Below the pieces are notes generated by a model that saw nothing but the letters and a program-made list of their open reading frames with translations, was not told where the DNA came from and did no database searches. The translations under genes were made by a program, and so were the position numbers. From Tieghemostelium lacteum (taxonomy: Eukaryota > Evosea > Eumycetozoa > Dictyosteliales > Raperosteliaceae), in assembly GCA_001606155.1 (NCBI GenBank), contig LODT01000020.1:310001-374000 (forward strand): a stretch of 64,000 nucleotides of DNA, in the 5' to 3' direction. Position 1 is the first letter of the stretch. Each line of letters begins with the position of its first letter. Positions 22,556-34,519 of the stretch are shown one piece after another.

Positions 22556-24316
22556 ATGAATTTAAATTCATTACCAGATTATATAATAGTAAAGATTTTA
22601 AAATATTATTTTGATTTTCATGGACCTTTAAAATCTAATAAATCATGTCTTCTTAGAAGTATTTGCAAGAAATGGAATGACATGATTTTACCTAAACTTT
22701 TAGAGATAAAGATAAACTTGAACTCCTGGGATAACTATGAAGATATTTTAGAAATGACCAAATCAAAAATAACACCAGTGATAATGGCATCTGTCAGTAA
22801 GACTTCATTTCAGTACATTAATGATTCTCAATATGTAGTTATTAAAGATAATATTAGATGTTATTTTGTAGAGATATCTGACGTGAAATCTCAAAACTAC
22901 AAAATACCTCCATCTAAAACTTTAAGTGCCCTATATATGACATTTACACCAAATTTAGTGGACTTTATAGAACCTTTTAAAAAGTTTTTTGATAGAAGTT
23001 TCTTTGAAATGTCAAAGACTTTGGAGTCTATAGAGTTTGATTGGGTTTCTGTTGAATCGGATGACAACTTTCATCCTTCAAAGTTCCCTAAACATCTTGG
23101 AGAGACAATACCAGATGAAAACCAAATCAAGAACATTCATGCACTGTTTGGTCCCTGTTCAATTAATGTAACACCTCTACTGATGTTACCATGTTTTTCT
23201 AAAGTTCAAAATATATCTCTAGAGTATCTAGAATCTCAGTTATCGGATATCATTGAGATATTCAAACTACCAAATCTAAAGTCACTGGATTTGTATTATT
23301 TCACTATCAACAGTGAATCGATAGACCCTCTATTAGAAGTACTGTCAAGTGGACAATCTAATCTAGAATCATTCGAATGCGAACCTAACAATAATGCAAT
23401 GTTGAAAAGTACCACTTTAATTCAATGTATCAACAGTAACCGTAAATTAAAAAGTTTAAATCTACAGAATGTAACCATTGTCAAACCAGACACTGACGAT
23501 ACTACTACCACTATAACTAATCACACTCTAGAAAGCTTGGTATTGGATCAATCAAGTCTTTCCAATTTCACTCCAATTGATATATATCAACTGTGGAATT
23601 CAAAGTCTGCTATGAAATCATTGTTTTTAAATTTCATTGAAATCAATGACAGACTTTACAATTCCTTGAAACACTACCATTTCCACACTGTAACTAAACT
23701 CACCATCATATTAGACGGTGATAATACAACCCAGGGTAAACTAATGAGTGATATCATTAAACTTAATCCACCATTACTACATTCTTTTGAACTTGACATT
23801 AAATGGGAATTTGCAGAATCTTTAACCAACACCAACCAAATCCATGAAGATGTCTATTTGTCCATTGAAAGTCTTGGAGCATCTTGTAACTTGAGAAAGT
23901 TTAAATCAACAGTTACCATTAACACTGAAATGATTCTTAAATTCCTACAATTGACAACCATTCGTAAAATTTCATTTTTTAAATATAGTGGAGCTCTATG
24001 CAAGAGTTTGGTGGATTCTCTGTGCAAAAATACAGTATTGGAGAGCATAAATATTCAAAATGGTGAGCCCAATTCTGGTGATATGAGATCATTTCTAGAG
24101 GGAATTACTCAAATTATAGAATTTAATCACATACTAAAGAGTATTACAATTCAATCACCAACCAATACAGCTGATTCACCAATGTCCACCATTTTACAAT
24201 TAACGAATGTAATCTCCAACAACATTCACAGGCTATATCATATTGATTTGGGTGTTTACCACACATTATTATTTATATTTTTAAAGAATCATTTTTCAGT
24301 AAATACACCATACTAA
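22556..24316 (+). CDS. F-box/LRR-like protein (dictyostelid family)
   Basis: A single exon gives 586 aa. The N-terminus has the F-box pattern: LNSLPDYIIVKILKYYFDFH, then CLLRSICKKWNDMILPKLLE. The rest is irregular leucine-rich repeat sequence, for example LPNLKSLDLYYFTINSESID, LKSLNLQNVTIV and LRKFKSTVTI. It is a distant relative of the minus-strand F-box gene at 16.7-18.5 kb, with the same overall layout but low similarity by eye. It is probably an SCF-type substrate adaptor with an unknown target. It follows LETM1 on the same strand with 84 bp between. Confidence 0.72.
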   Translation: MNLNSLPDYIIVKILKYYFDFHGPLKSNKSCLLRSICKKWNDMILPKLLEIKINLNSWDNYEDILEMTKSKITPVIMASVSKTSFQYINDSQYVVIKDNIRCYFVEISDVKSQNYKIPPSKTLSALYMTFTPNLVDFIEPFKKFFDRSFFEMSKTLESIEFDWVSVESDDNFHPSKFPKHLGETIPDENQIKNIHALFGPCSINVTPLLMLPCFSKVQNISLEYLESQLSDIIEIFKLPNLKSLDLYYFTINSESIDPLLEVLSSGQSNLESFECEPNNNAMLKSTTLIQCINSNRKLKSLNLQNVTIVKPDTDDTTTTITNHTLESLVLDQSSLSNFTPIDIYQLWNSKSAMKSLFLNFIEINDRLYNSLKHYHFHTVTKLTIILDGDNTTQGKLMSDIIKLNPPLLHSFELDIKWEFAESLTNTNQIHEDVYLSIESLGASCNLRKFKSTVTINTEMILKFLQLTTIRKISFFKYSGALCKSLVDSLCKNTVLESINIQNGEPNSGDMRSFLEGITQIIEFNHILKSITIQSPTNTADSPMSTILQLTNVISNNIHRLYHIDLGVYHTLLFIFLKNHFSVNTPY

Positions 24317-24424
24317 TAATAAAGGTTTTGTACCATTTAAAATGATTCCAATGTTTTTCTTTTTTATTTTTTATTTAGTAATGTGTTTGATGGGTGAAAT
24401 GAAATAAAAGATAAATCTAATTAT

Positions 24425-25843
24425 TTATAAACAAAAAAAATTTATAAAGAATGATGTTGATAATAAGAATATAGAGAATGACATTGCTGCTGAAGCAGTA
24501 CCAGTTGTGGTACTAGTAGTTGTGGAGGATGGTCCTGTTGTGGTAGAAGTTGAACTAGTAGTACCAGTAGTACCTGTAGTTGATGGATTAGGTGCAACTG
24601 TAATCTTATCACATTGAGGTGTAGTAGATAGATCAATTCTTTTAGGGAACAGTGGAGTTTGATTGGTATTTCTTTCATAACCAATGACACATTGTGATAC
24701 ACGACTGGAATACGAATCTAGAGTACCGTTATCTCTTTGAATATGAATGACAACGGAATGACCTATAATAGTTCCAAAATCCTGACCACTAATCTGACCC
24801 ATATAGTCAGTTTGGTACTGGTAGTAAGCATCACCATTGTAATCATATGCACATATATTACCCAGATCACCCAATTCTCTGGTAGTTGATGGAGGCAATC
24901 CATGTGTTTGTGATCCAGTTTTCCAATGTCCACCAACAGAGGTACCATTAGTAAGTGTAATATCTCCATACTGATGAATATGGATTCCATGTGCCATTGT
25001 CATATTTAAACCTTTAATTTCATTAGCACTGACTCTGATGAATGTTCCATTTTCATCAAAATAAACCCAACCGGTAACATTATTTCCTAGAATGCCAGTA
25101 AGCTTACAAACAGCTCTGGTAAGCATTGCACTAGTGGATGTAGCTTGGTTTATAGCACCAGAAGTATATACACTACCAGCAGGATTTCCAACAGGTATAA
25201 ACTGTCCATTTGCAATACCAAGTACACAAGAAGCTAAAATGGGATCAACATCATTATACTTTGTACAGTTAGAAGCACTCTTCTTCAAGACGAACAATCT
25301 ACCAATCAGAGATTTATCACCTTGTAATGTAAACTGTTGATAATATGGTTTGGTCTGATCAATTTTATTACTTACTACATTTACATTACCAAGTGAACCT
25401 TCCATTGTAGTTGGGGTTGGAGAACCTTCTGGACAACTATAAGTTTTAGTAGCATCGGTTGTAAATATCATACCTGGGTGTGTGAAATTTGCATACTAAA
25501 TTTTAAATGTAAGTTTCTTCTTATTTTCACTAATATATACTTTATACTTACTTCAAGTACAGCAATCTCTCTATTACCATCTGACCCTTGGACTCCTTCT
25601 ACTTTTATTGACAAATCATATTGATTCTAAATTATTATTCAAATTAGTAAATAGAGTAATTAATATAAAAATGTAGATACTACATACCTTTTGAGTATCT
25701 TTCAAGTATATATAAACAGTTCCAGTTACACCACTGTTGTCAACTTCTTGAAGTCTACAAGTAGCCATTTCATAGGAACCTTGTGGTTGTACAAAACTAC
25801 AACTAAGAGATACTAGGAAAATTAACCAATATATATTATTCAT
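24425..25843 (-). CDS. sodC: Extracellular GPI-anchored Cu/Zn superoxide dismutase (SodC-like)
   Basis: Exons 25843-25688, 25626-25552 and 25495-24425 give 433 aa. There is a signal peptide (MNNIYWLIFLVSLSCSFVQP), two SOD-like domains, a Thr/Ser-rich stalk and a hydrophobic C-terminus ending FLLSTSFFINFFCL, the layout of GPI-anchored Dictyostelium SodC. The second domain keeps most metal ligands: GIHIHQYGD, VGGHW, THGLP, GDLGNI and VVIHIQRDN. The position of the zinc-ligand His before GDLGN (RHVGDLGN in animal enzymes) is Glu here (RELGDLGN). The first domain keeps only remnants such as MEGSLGNVNV and lacks the His pairs, so it is probably structural. The protein likely removes superoxide at the cell surface. 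Confidence 0.87.
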
Positions 25844-26255
25844 GGTATTTAAAAGAGTAATAATTATTATTAAAATGAAAAAAAAAATATAATTTGTTTA
25901 TATATATTTCATTTATTGTGAGGGTGTATTAAATGATCATCTCATATGAATTTTACTATTTTAAGAATAAGGGGGTACAAATTATAAAAAATGGAAATTT
26001 ATATTGATATTCTATTTGGTCTAAATTTGCATTGATGTAATTAAAACGGGGTGATATAAATTTATAATTTTAGAATAAATTGGTGTCTGGTTATAAATAT
26101 TATTTGGAATTGTTTAAATCCAATTACAAATTCTATGGTGGAATTGAAATCCCTAGATTAGAACTCTAGATATTATCGGTAATTTTAGATATTTTTTTGT
26201 AAAAGGGTTAGATTTTTATCATTTTCTAAAACTATAAAAAGTTGAATTGAAATGA
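25844..26255. other. Divergent promoter region, sodC-like and tpp1
   Basis: 412 bp with no gene seen. It is AT-rich with a few G runs (for example GGGGGTAC near 25971) and lies between two outward-facing genes for secretory-pathway proteins. Confidence 0.5.
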
Positions 26256-28532
26256 ATGAACATTGTAAAAATGAAAAGTCATTTATTTGTAATCATTGTA
26301 ATCTATCTGTTTTTCACATACAATGATGTATATTGTAGCAATAGATATGAAATTTCTGTACTTTCAAAGAGAAACCCACATGGATTCACTCAATTGCATA
26401 AAACAAATGATATTCAATCAATAAAATTTAAGATACTATTAAAAGAGGTAATTATCTTGTGTAGTTATATAGGGACATTTATCTAATCATTTAATATTTA
26501 GCAAAACTTAGAGTATTTAGAGAGTTTATTTTGGGAGGTGTCTGATCCAAAATCAGAATCATATGGAAAATTTTTAACCAAAAATGAGATTGATGATCTA
26601 ACAGGACCTGCTATGGAGAGTATTGGGGTTGTACAAAAGTATCTTGATTCAATATTAGAAGAAATTGAATATAAGATTTACAGTGATTTTATATCTATAG
26701 ATACAACTATTAAGAAAGCTAGGAAACTATTTAAAGTAGATTTCTATGAATACCAATCACAATCTACTGGTTTAATTAGATCTAGGATATTTGGAAGTGC
26801 TACTCTACCAATAGAACTACAGGACCATGTTGACTTTGTAATTGGCATCTCAGAGTTTATTGAAGACTCATTTTCAAAGGGTAACAAAATAGTAAATCAA
26901 TTTAATAAGATATCAAATTCAATAGATTCTATCGTTAGTTCAGTTCCTTGGCCACCATCGGGAATCTATGAAGCTGGTATTCCAATAACACCTAAAGTAC
27001 TTAGAGATTTTTATAATATTCCCAAGGATCTAATAGGAAGTAACCCTAATAACTATCAATCCATAGTAGCCTTCAATGATTACTATTCATCAGAGGCATT
27101 GGAGATGTTTGACCTAGTCTATAACATTTCAAATCAGTTAGTAAATGTACAACCAATTGGTAGTCTTGACTGTATTTCTAGTGGTTGTGATCAATTTGAA
27201 TCTGATCTAGATGTTCAATTTATTACCGCACTAGCATTGAATATAACTACTTTCTTTGCTGCACATGAACAAGGTGAATGGTTACTAGATTGGGCTTTAA
27301 CTATTCAGTATCAGAATCCACTTCCATTGGTATCCTCCGTTTCCTATGGTATTCCAGAACTTGACCAATGTTTTGTATTCCAAGGTGACTGCACATTTTT
27401 TAACTATGACAATACTGCATATGTTCGTCGAAGTAACACTGCATTTCAGAAACTAGGTCTTTTAGGTATGACAGTAGTCATTGCAAGTGGTGATGATGGT
27501 TCTATCTCCTATCAATATGTCTCTGGAAATTGTCCACTAAACTCAACTCTTTATTGCCCAGCAGGCGGTTGTCTATCAAAAACCACTGAATGTCCTTCCT
27601 TTACAATTGTATCCAAACAAAATGGTACAACATGTTTCTTCCCACTTGGTCTTGGAGCCCAAACTTGTATTGAAATGTATAATGATCCAATGATGCCTTG
27701 GGCTATTAACCAGTTTATTGAATTAAATAACGCATCTAGTAGTAATTGTCAAGCAAGAATAGAAAGTGATTGGGAATCTTTCAATCATTTCCACAGCGAT
27801 TGTACTTGTACTGATTTAACTGCCTATGAAGATGACCAATATCTAATAACTGGATACACATTTAATCCAGATCAAGGTTCACTATTTCTTCCATTTTTCC
27901 CAGGGTCCAGTCCATATGTAACAAGTGTTGGTGCAACTCAGATCCTTGATAACCAACAAGAAATTTTATGTTCAGTTGACACTGGAAGTAGTATTACCAG
28001 TGGTGGTGGATTTTCAACTTTCCAACCACAACCATGGTACCAAGTAGAAAGTGTACAACAATACCTCAATGAGAACCCCGATGCACTTCCACCCCTTTAT
28101 TCTTTCAATACTTCCAATAGAGTTTTTCCAGATATTGTAATGGTAGGACACAATTTTCAAGTTATGTGGTCTACAACTAAAAATGGATCTTGTCCTTGTA
28201 TAGATTATCCATTGAATGGCACATCATGTTCCACCCCAACTTCTGCTTCATTCTTTACACTCATAAATGATAAATTATTAAACCTAGGTTTATCTCCACT
28301 TGGATTTGTTAATCCTCTTCTTTATCAAGCTAAAAATGAACAACCATCAGTCTTCAATGATATCACACAGGGTAATAATAAGTGTGACCATTTTTATTGT
28401 TGTGAATATGGTTATACAACAGGACCAGGATATGATTTAGCCAGTGGACTAGGATCTCTATCCTACCAACCATTGGAAGAATATATTGTAAATCTTAAAC
28501 AATCAAAGCAAAAGAACCAAAATAAAAATTAA
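26256..28532 (+). CDS. tpp1: Tripeptidyl peptidase 1 (sedolisin, S53 family)
   Basis: This lysosomal serine carboxyl peptidase is the CLN2/TPP1 orthologue group. Exons 26256-26447 and 26502-28532 (54-nt intron, phase 0) give 740 aa. A signal peptide (SHLFVIIVIYLFFTYNDVYC) is followed by a pro-domain (VSDPKSESYGKFLTKNEIDD), matching human VSDPSSPQYGKYLT. The peptidase domain has ESDLDVQF (catalytic Glu and Asp), ASGDDG (oxyanion Asp), FFPGSSPYVTSVGATQ, SGGGFS and NGTSCSTP (catalytic Ser). About 140 residues rich in Cys are inserted between SGDDG and FFPGSSPY, absent from human TPP1. The second Met (26271) is an alternative start. The gene is divergent from the SodC-like gene. Confidence 0.93.
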
Positions 28533-28557
28533 AATAATAATCAATCACTATTTATTA

Positions 28558-30450
28558 TTATTTTAAAACTCTTCTATTACCTTCATTTTTAGATTTTGCA
28601 TTAAATGAGGGAATTGGTGGATTCTTTAATGAATCATCTTCAAATGAAAACTCAACATTATCAAAATCAATATTGTTATTAATATTATTATTCAATTTCA
28701 CTGGTTGTACCATTTTCTTAATATTTGGATCATTATCAAATACTAAGTCATCAAGGATATCAAAATTATCGCCATCAGTCATGTTAACCTCTTGTGAGGG
28801 TTCTTCAGATAAATCACCAAATAAACTGGCTTCCAATTCTTGAGTTGATGAAATTGGTTTGTCAATACTCGACGATTTTGGTGACTGTTGTTGTCTCACA
28901 TTAGAATTTTGAACAGATTGTGATGGAGAACTTTGTGAAGGTTTAAAACTTGATAATTTTAATTTTAATGCTGGTTTTACTGTTTGAGATTTTGATTCTG
29001 TTGATTCTGTTTGTACATTTTGTGGTTTTTGTTCCTGTTGTTGTTGTTGTTGAAGTTTATAATAATTTGTTGAACCATCGTCTTGATTCAATTTCTGGTT
29101 AATCTCTTGAATGGTTTGTTTATCAAGATTTGATAGTTGTGAAGATTGTGAAAGTGATTTCAACGGTTTAATTGTTAATTTATTATTATTTACTGGAGAA
29201 GGGGATGGCGTTGGTGTGGGTTTTGATGGTGTAGTTGGTGCTAAATTTTCATTTTGTACAGGTGTAGACGTGGATTTTGATGGTGTTGTAGTAGGTGTTT
29301 TAGGAGTTGTAGTAGATGTTGTTGTTGTTGTTGTTTTTGAGTTCATGGGTTTTGGTTTGGCTTTTGCTTTAGGTTTGAGAGGTGCAATCTTTTTAGACTG
29401 AGGCACCGGAGGAGGTGGTTGGGCCAAATTAACATTTGAAGCTTTTGTCAGCTTCTTATCTAAAAGTTCACGAGATAACTCATCTTCAGATTTCTTTGGG
29501 ATATCTTGATAGATTAATGATGGCTCGTAAGTGCCAACACTTTGGTCCGATATCAGTTGATTGAATTCCTCCTCAAGTTGAGGTATCTGTTCTGAATCAG
29601 TCCTATAGACATATTCAATATTTGAAAGTACAATATTAAGATAATGAGTATCACGATTCGGGGAAAATGTCGATATTTTCTTTAGTACCAGCACCCATCC
29701 AACCGCCAGATCTGGATAGATATCTTGAATAATCTTTTTCTGAAACCATGCACCCATCTCACCAGAGGGGTCACAAACTATACCTTGATAGTGTGAATCT
29801 GTTCCCACTAAAGATTTGACTACAACTACAATTTGATTAATCTTCTTTATAAATCCCTCACGTAGTACATAATCAACATTATATTTCAACAGAGTTGATA
29901 ATTCATCTCTTTTAAAAGGTGGTAATCTACGATCCTTTAACATTTGAAGCCAAGGACCTTTCGTAAAATCAACCTCAAAAGCTACATTATCAAAAAGACT
30001 ACTATTTCTAAAATCCTTTATCAGTATTCTTTTTGTATTATCATCTGTCATTTTACTAATTTGAGATGCAATTTGACTGATTTTACCTTTTTCTAATGGT
30101 GGTAAACTTCCTGCTGGTCCTGGAAGTCTCCTAACTTGTTGCTGTTGTTGTGGCTGTTGTTGAGGTTGTTGATGTGGCGGTGGTGACTGGTGTTTTTGGT
30201 GTGATATATTAGCTCCTGCAGAGACATCATTCAAAGTGGTTTTTAGTCTCTTTGATTTGAGATCATGTTCTTCTTCATTGGTTCTGTTTTTTGGAATTTG
30301 TTCTTGATGTTGTTTAGTAATGACCTCTTGTGTATTAAAATTTGAAATGGTATCCGATTTATATTGGGTGCTGGCAATGGATGTATTATGTTTCTTTAAT
30401 GTAGGCTTTTTAATGGGAATGTCATCAAAATCTAAATCATCCTCATCCAT
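28558..30450 (-). CDS. hrob: Homologous recombination OB-fold protein (HROB/MCM8IP)
   Basis: HROB recruits and stimulates the MCM8-MCM9 helicase in recombination repair. A single exon gives 630 aa. The N-terminal 100 residues are acidic then Gln/Pro-rich. The conserved part begins RRLPGPAGSLPPL, then GPWLQMLKDRRLPPF, YNVDYVLREGFIKKINQIVV and VVKSLV. The OB-fold core follows: CDPSGEMGAWFQKKIIQD, GWVLVLKKISTFSP, THYLNIVLSNIEYVY. These match human HROB blocks (RRFPGPAG, DPTGEM, LLLKQVGVFSP, HYLNVT). The C-terminal 280 residues are low-complexity Ser/Thr/Pro/Gln. The gene is head-to-head with TOM7, 238 bp apart. Confidence 0.9.
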   Translation of the reverse strand: MDEDDLDFDDIPIKKPTLKKHNTSIASTQYKSDTISNFNTQEVITKQHQEQIPKNRTNEEEHDLKSKRLKTTLNDVSAGANISHQKHQSPPPHQQPQQQPQQQQQVRRLPGPAGSLPPLEKGKISQIASQISKMTDDNTKRILIKDFRNSSLFDNVAFEVDFTKGPWLQMLKDRRLPPFKRDELSTLLKYNVDYVLREGFIKKINQIVVVVKSLVGTDSHYQGIVCDPSGEMGAWFQKKIIQDIYPDLAVGWVLVLKKISTFSPNRDTHYLNIVLSNIEYVYRTDSEQIPQLEEEFNQLISDQSVGTYEPSLIYQDIPKKSEDELSRELLDKKLTKASNVNLAQPPPPVPQSKKIAPLKPKAKAKPKPMNSKTTTTTTSTTTPKTPTTTPSKSTSTPVQNENLAPTTPSKPTPTPSPSPVNNNKLTIKPLKSLSQSSQLSNLDKQTIQEINQKLNQDDGSTNYYKLQQQQQQEQKPQNVQTESTESKSQTVKPALKLKLSSFKPSQSSPSQSVQNSNVRQQQSPKSSSIDKPISSTQELEASLFGDLSEEPSQEVNMTDGDNFDILDDLVFDNDPNIKKMVQPVKLNNNINNNIDFDNVEFSFEDDSLKNPPIPSFNAKSKNEGNRRVLK

Positions 30451-30688
30451 TGATTATAAGTGAAATTCACAAATGAAAGTGTAAACTGTGAAATTATGTG
30501 TCTAAGGATATTGAAAATGAAAAAATTATTAAATTTTTTTAAAAACTCGATTTATTGGAAATTGCATACTATCAGACAAAAACTATTCACAAAACCAATG
30601 TAAAATCATATTCAAACTATTTTAAATATATTTCACATTTTAATCATTAATCTTTTTATATTTAGCCAAACATATATAGAAAATAGCA

Positions 30689-30871
30689 ATGGCAAAATCA
30701 AAATTTGATATTTTTAGATGGATCGATGAACACAAAGACTCATTCTTTTATTATTGTAAAGCATCAATATACTATGGAGTCATTCCAATGTTGTTATTTA
30801 AAGGATGGAGATCAATAGAAAAACCAACTCTTTTGAAATTAATTGGTTTAGAAAGTAGTGTACCACAATAA
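30689..30871 (+). CDS. tom7: Mitochondrial import receptor subunit TOM7
   Basis: TOM7 is a small tail-anchored subunit that stabilises the outer-membrane TOM translocase. The product is 60 aa, the family size. Human TOM7 has FAIRWGFIPLVIYLGF and PEPTVLSLL; here the same positions read ASIYYGVIPMLLFKGW and EKPTLLKLI. One membrane helix lies about residues 24-40. An ATG preceded by an A-rich leader (AATAGCA) and a stop before convergent TTC7 support it as a real short gene. Confidence 0.87.
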   Translation: MAKSKFDIFRWIDEHKDSFFYYCKASIYYGVIPMLLFKGWRSIEKPTLLKLIGLESSVPQ

Positions 30872-30992
30872 AAAAATTAACAAATATATATTAGGTATAG
30901 AGATAGAGATAAATAGATGGTAATCTTGTTGAAATAGAGGTATTTATTTAGAGTTTAAGAGGAACAGGTTTGTGTGTGTATATTATATTATA

Positions 30993-33465
30993 TTAAGGGA
31001 TATATCTTGAAATTGTATTATAAGAAATCAAAGGTGATGTTTTATCCAATTCGATAGCTCTTTTGAAACAGTCAGAAGATCTTTCAATTTCACCTTTATC
31101 TTTAAGGACTAACCCCAGCTGGAACCAACCTACATGAGATGTAGGATCAAATGTTCTTAAAATGGTGGTAAGATTGTTTTCAGCTAATAATAGATTACCT
31201 TCTCTAAAGTGGAAAGTTGCAAGACGGATAGCACTCTTGGTATGAGATGCATCCAATGTCAGTGCCTTCTGATAGTACTGAATGGCACTACTATTGATAT
31301 CCTGTGTTTCCAATAGATATCCTTGATAGTAATAGACATCAGGTGAATTAGGTTCCAATAAGGAAGCTTGTACAAGACACTGATAGGCATCCTTTAGCAT
31401 ACACTGTTGAATAAATGCCTCTGAGAGTGACAACCATAAATGTATCTTTCTTGAGATTTCCTTTTGATTTAAAGTGTTACTTGACTCACCTCTTCCCAGG
31501 TTATCTTTAGTCTGTCCACCTCCAATAGTATTCACAGTCAATGGAGAATCCTCCAGCTCCGATATGGCATCTGTCAAAGTAGACTTATGCGACTTGTTCT
31601 CAGTTGCACTTGACTTTATATCAAATGAAACTACTGAACTTGGCCCATTCGAAGCCTGCTTGTTTCTAACCAAAACATCATATTCATCAAGAGCATCTTC
31701 GCAAGATGTCAAGGTTTCGTTTTGTAAATGAGTAAAAGCGCTCTTGTAAGTGACCAGAGCTTGAGCAGCATCGTCGAGTGCCAGCTCAATCTTAGCCTTA
31801 ATCAGCAATAATTCAACATTATTGGGGGATTGGCATAAGCCGTGTTTGCAAGTTCTATAAGCAAGTTCATAGTTCTTGTTGGATGAAAGTAACAGGGAGA
31901 GTAGATACCAACTTGCAGTGTCATTAGGGTTCCATTTCAATGCGATTTGAGTGTATTTCAATGCCAATGGGGTGTCTCTGATATCGGCGTATATCAATGC
32001 AAGATGATAGGCATTTCTATAGTCTTTAGGGTCGAGGTCATATGCCTTCTTTAGATGTTTCAAAGATAACTCTTGGTTGTGTTGTTTCTCATTGTAGCTC
32101 TTGGAGTCCCATGCTTTCTTTCCATAACCAATGCCAATGGATAAAGAGGCTTTAGATAGTAAAAGTGTGTTTTCAGGCTCCTGATTCTCAATGAGATCAA
32201 AAGCCTGTTTGGCAAATGTGATACCTTTAGTCAACAAATTCAAATGATTCACACAAATCTTTGAAGCTAATAAACGTAGATTTATAGAGTTCTCCATCTG
32301 ATGATTTGCCAGACATTCCTCTAGTATAAACAATGATCTCTTGTATTTTGCAGAACAGTAGAGACTGAGTGCCAATTGCACCCATTTATGTGAAGACATG
32401 GAATCGTGTGCAATGGATTTCTCATAGAGCTCTGCAATAGGGTAGAACTGTGCTCTTCTAGTGTAAACCATACACAAGTCATCATAGATGAAAGAGTCGT
32501 CTTGTGACAGTGGGGATTGAAGAATATGTTCAACATTTTGGAAACATAGTATAGATTCCTCGACTTCGTCTTGTGGGATATAAAACTGCTGTTTAACCAT
32601 CTGATTTGCACTGTTGTCTATTAGTAAGGGTTGATAGACACTTGATGAAATGTATCTGGATTGCAGTCTACCAAGACTGACTAACAGTTGTTTATAAGTC
32701 TGTAAACTGTGTCCAAATTGTATAGATAGACACTGACGAAGATGTTTAATAGATGCCTGTGTATTGCCTTGGTTCTGGTGTTGTATAGAAGCAATTCTAA
32801 GGAACCCCTCTTCTATACACTGTTTAGTAGGTTGATCAATTAAACGTTGATTCTTGTAGTATCTAGGATACATATCCAATACAGTAAGATAGCTATTCAG
32901 TGCCTCTGGAATGTTACCCAATGCATCATAACATTTACCTCTCTCTGTAAAACCCCTAATAATGAGATTTATCTTTCTATTATTTAATATAATCTCACTC
33001 TGACTTGGGTTGGAAAATGGGTTTATCAATTTACCAAAGAATCCTAAAGCTCTATTAATATCATTTTTATCTTTCTCAATAATACCTAAATATGCTAAAA
33101 CCTCCTATTATATTATAGATCTATATTAATAAAACTCATTTCAGTGCTCTATTATAACCTATTAGATCATACCTGATTATTTGGTGATATTGTTAATGCC
33201 TTATTTAAAGATACAGTTGCATTGGCATAATCATTCTCTGATAAGTATTTCTCTGCATGAATTAAAGATTCTAAAGGTGAATCAGGTCTAATAGAAATAG
33301 ATGTTAGATATCACCTTGATCGCATCAATATCCTCTATCTACCTACATATTTAATTTATTATATTTCTTAAGTAAATGAGATAAACTATCCCAATTCTTT
33401 TCAGCTCTTGCTTTTTCAATTTCAAACTCCAGATTGACTTGTTTTTTATTTCTTAAACTTGTCAT
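30993..33465 (-). CDS. ttc7: Tetratricopeptide repeat protein 7 (TTC7/YPP1, PI4-kinase III alpha complex)
   Basis: TTC7 scaffolds PI4KIIIalpha with EFR3 at the plasma membrane. Exons 33465-33347, 33287-33173 and 33104-30993 give 781 aa. The start (MTSLRNKKQVNLEFEIEKAR) and AEKNWDSLSHLLKKYNK match the TTC7 N-terminus. Then SLIHAEKYLSENDYANATVS precedes paired TPR helices through the whole length: LRLLASKICVNHLNLLTKGI, HLKKAYDLDPKDYRNAYHLA, YTQIALKWNPNDTASWYLL, PDVYYYQGYLLETQ, HVGWFQLGLVLKDKG. An acidic Ser-rich loop (~residues 545-600) separates the last TPR block, as in animal TTC7. It converges on TOM7 with 121 bp between stops. Confidence 0.9.
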
Positions 33466-33644
33466 TCTTTTAGATATCTGTGATGAAAAAAATTAAAAAA
33501 AATATAAATTCATATTTCATTAATTTAATAACTAATCTTACAATATATTATATAGAAATTGATTTCATTAAAATTATAGTTTAAAATAAAATTCAATTCA
33601 GAAATTTTTAAATATATATATATTATTATTATTTGATTTTTTAT

Positions 33645-34519
33645 TTATACCAGCAGAACTGCATTGATACAACCTTCATTCTCTGGATTATTAGTTACTT
33701 GTGCAAGTTTACCCCATACTACTTTACCAGTTTGAGTTACCAAACCAAGATCAGAAACATTGACTTCAATAATTGTACCTTTAGTAATGACACCCAACTG
33801 TGTGTAGGTAGGTGACTGTGGATTCTTTTTAACTGATAGAATATCTAAATAAAATGTTGATTTGAGTTCTGGATGAGTTACATGTGCCTTCTTGAAACGT
33901 AAACCAGTAGGTCTGATAAATCTCTCGTACTTGGGTGGCTTACGAGTGAAACCTTCACCTACAAATGTAACTTTAGTAACCATACGCTTCCAAGCCTTCT
34001 TTTGTCTCTTACCAGTTTTAATAACTTTAAACATCTCGTTCTCGGAGATGGCTCTGACTTTTGGTAGTGGTACATCCCATCTACCTGCTTTTTCTTTTCT
34101 CTTTTGTTTAACCATATTAGAGAGAACCTTTGCTCTACTAACACCCTCTCTGTCCAACAAATAAGCTGGAACTGCACCCTCTTTAACTTGTTCATCAGAT
34201 GCTTTTTTATTAGTTCTCTCTTGGTGCATTAATATATTCTTCTTCATCTCTGCTTTTTCTGCATAACGTTTCTTATTTAATAATTTAGCTTTCAAACCAT
34301 ACACTTTTTGTGCTATAGCTGAATTCTTGTGGACACTACGTGCCTTCTTTTTACGTCTATATTATATTATACAACAAATTTCCAAAAAGAGTATTAGTAA
34401 TCACATCTCTCTATCTCCCTATCCAAAAATTAAATTCATGAAAAGTACATTTTTTCATAGTGATCTAGACGTCTACCATGACGTTTCTGATGTAATTCAA
34501 TGTAGTCTCCTTGAGCCAT
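33645..34519 (-). CDS. nsa2: Ribosome biogenesis protein NSA2
   Basis: NSA2 is a nuclear 60S pre-ribosome assembly factor needed for 27SB rRNA processing. Exons 34519-34449 and 34356-33645 (GTACTT donor, 92-nt intron) give 260 aa, the same length as human NSA2. Blocks are near-identical: [80 protein letters not shown] and the end [15 protein letters not shown]. It is head-to-head with the REI1/ZNF622 gene, another 60S factor, 262 bp between starts, so joint regulation is plausible. Confidence 0.96.
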
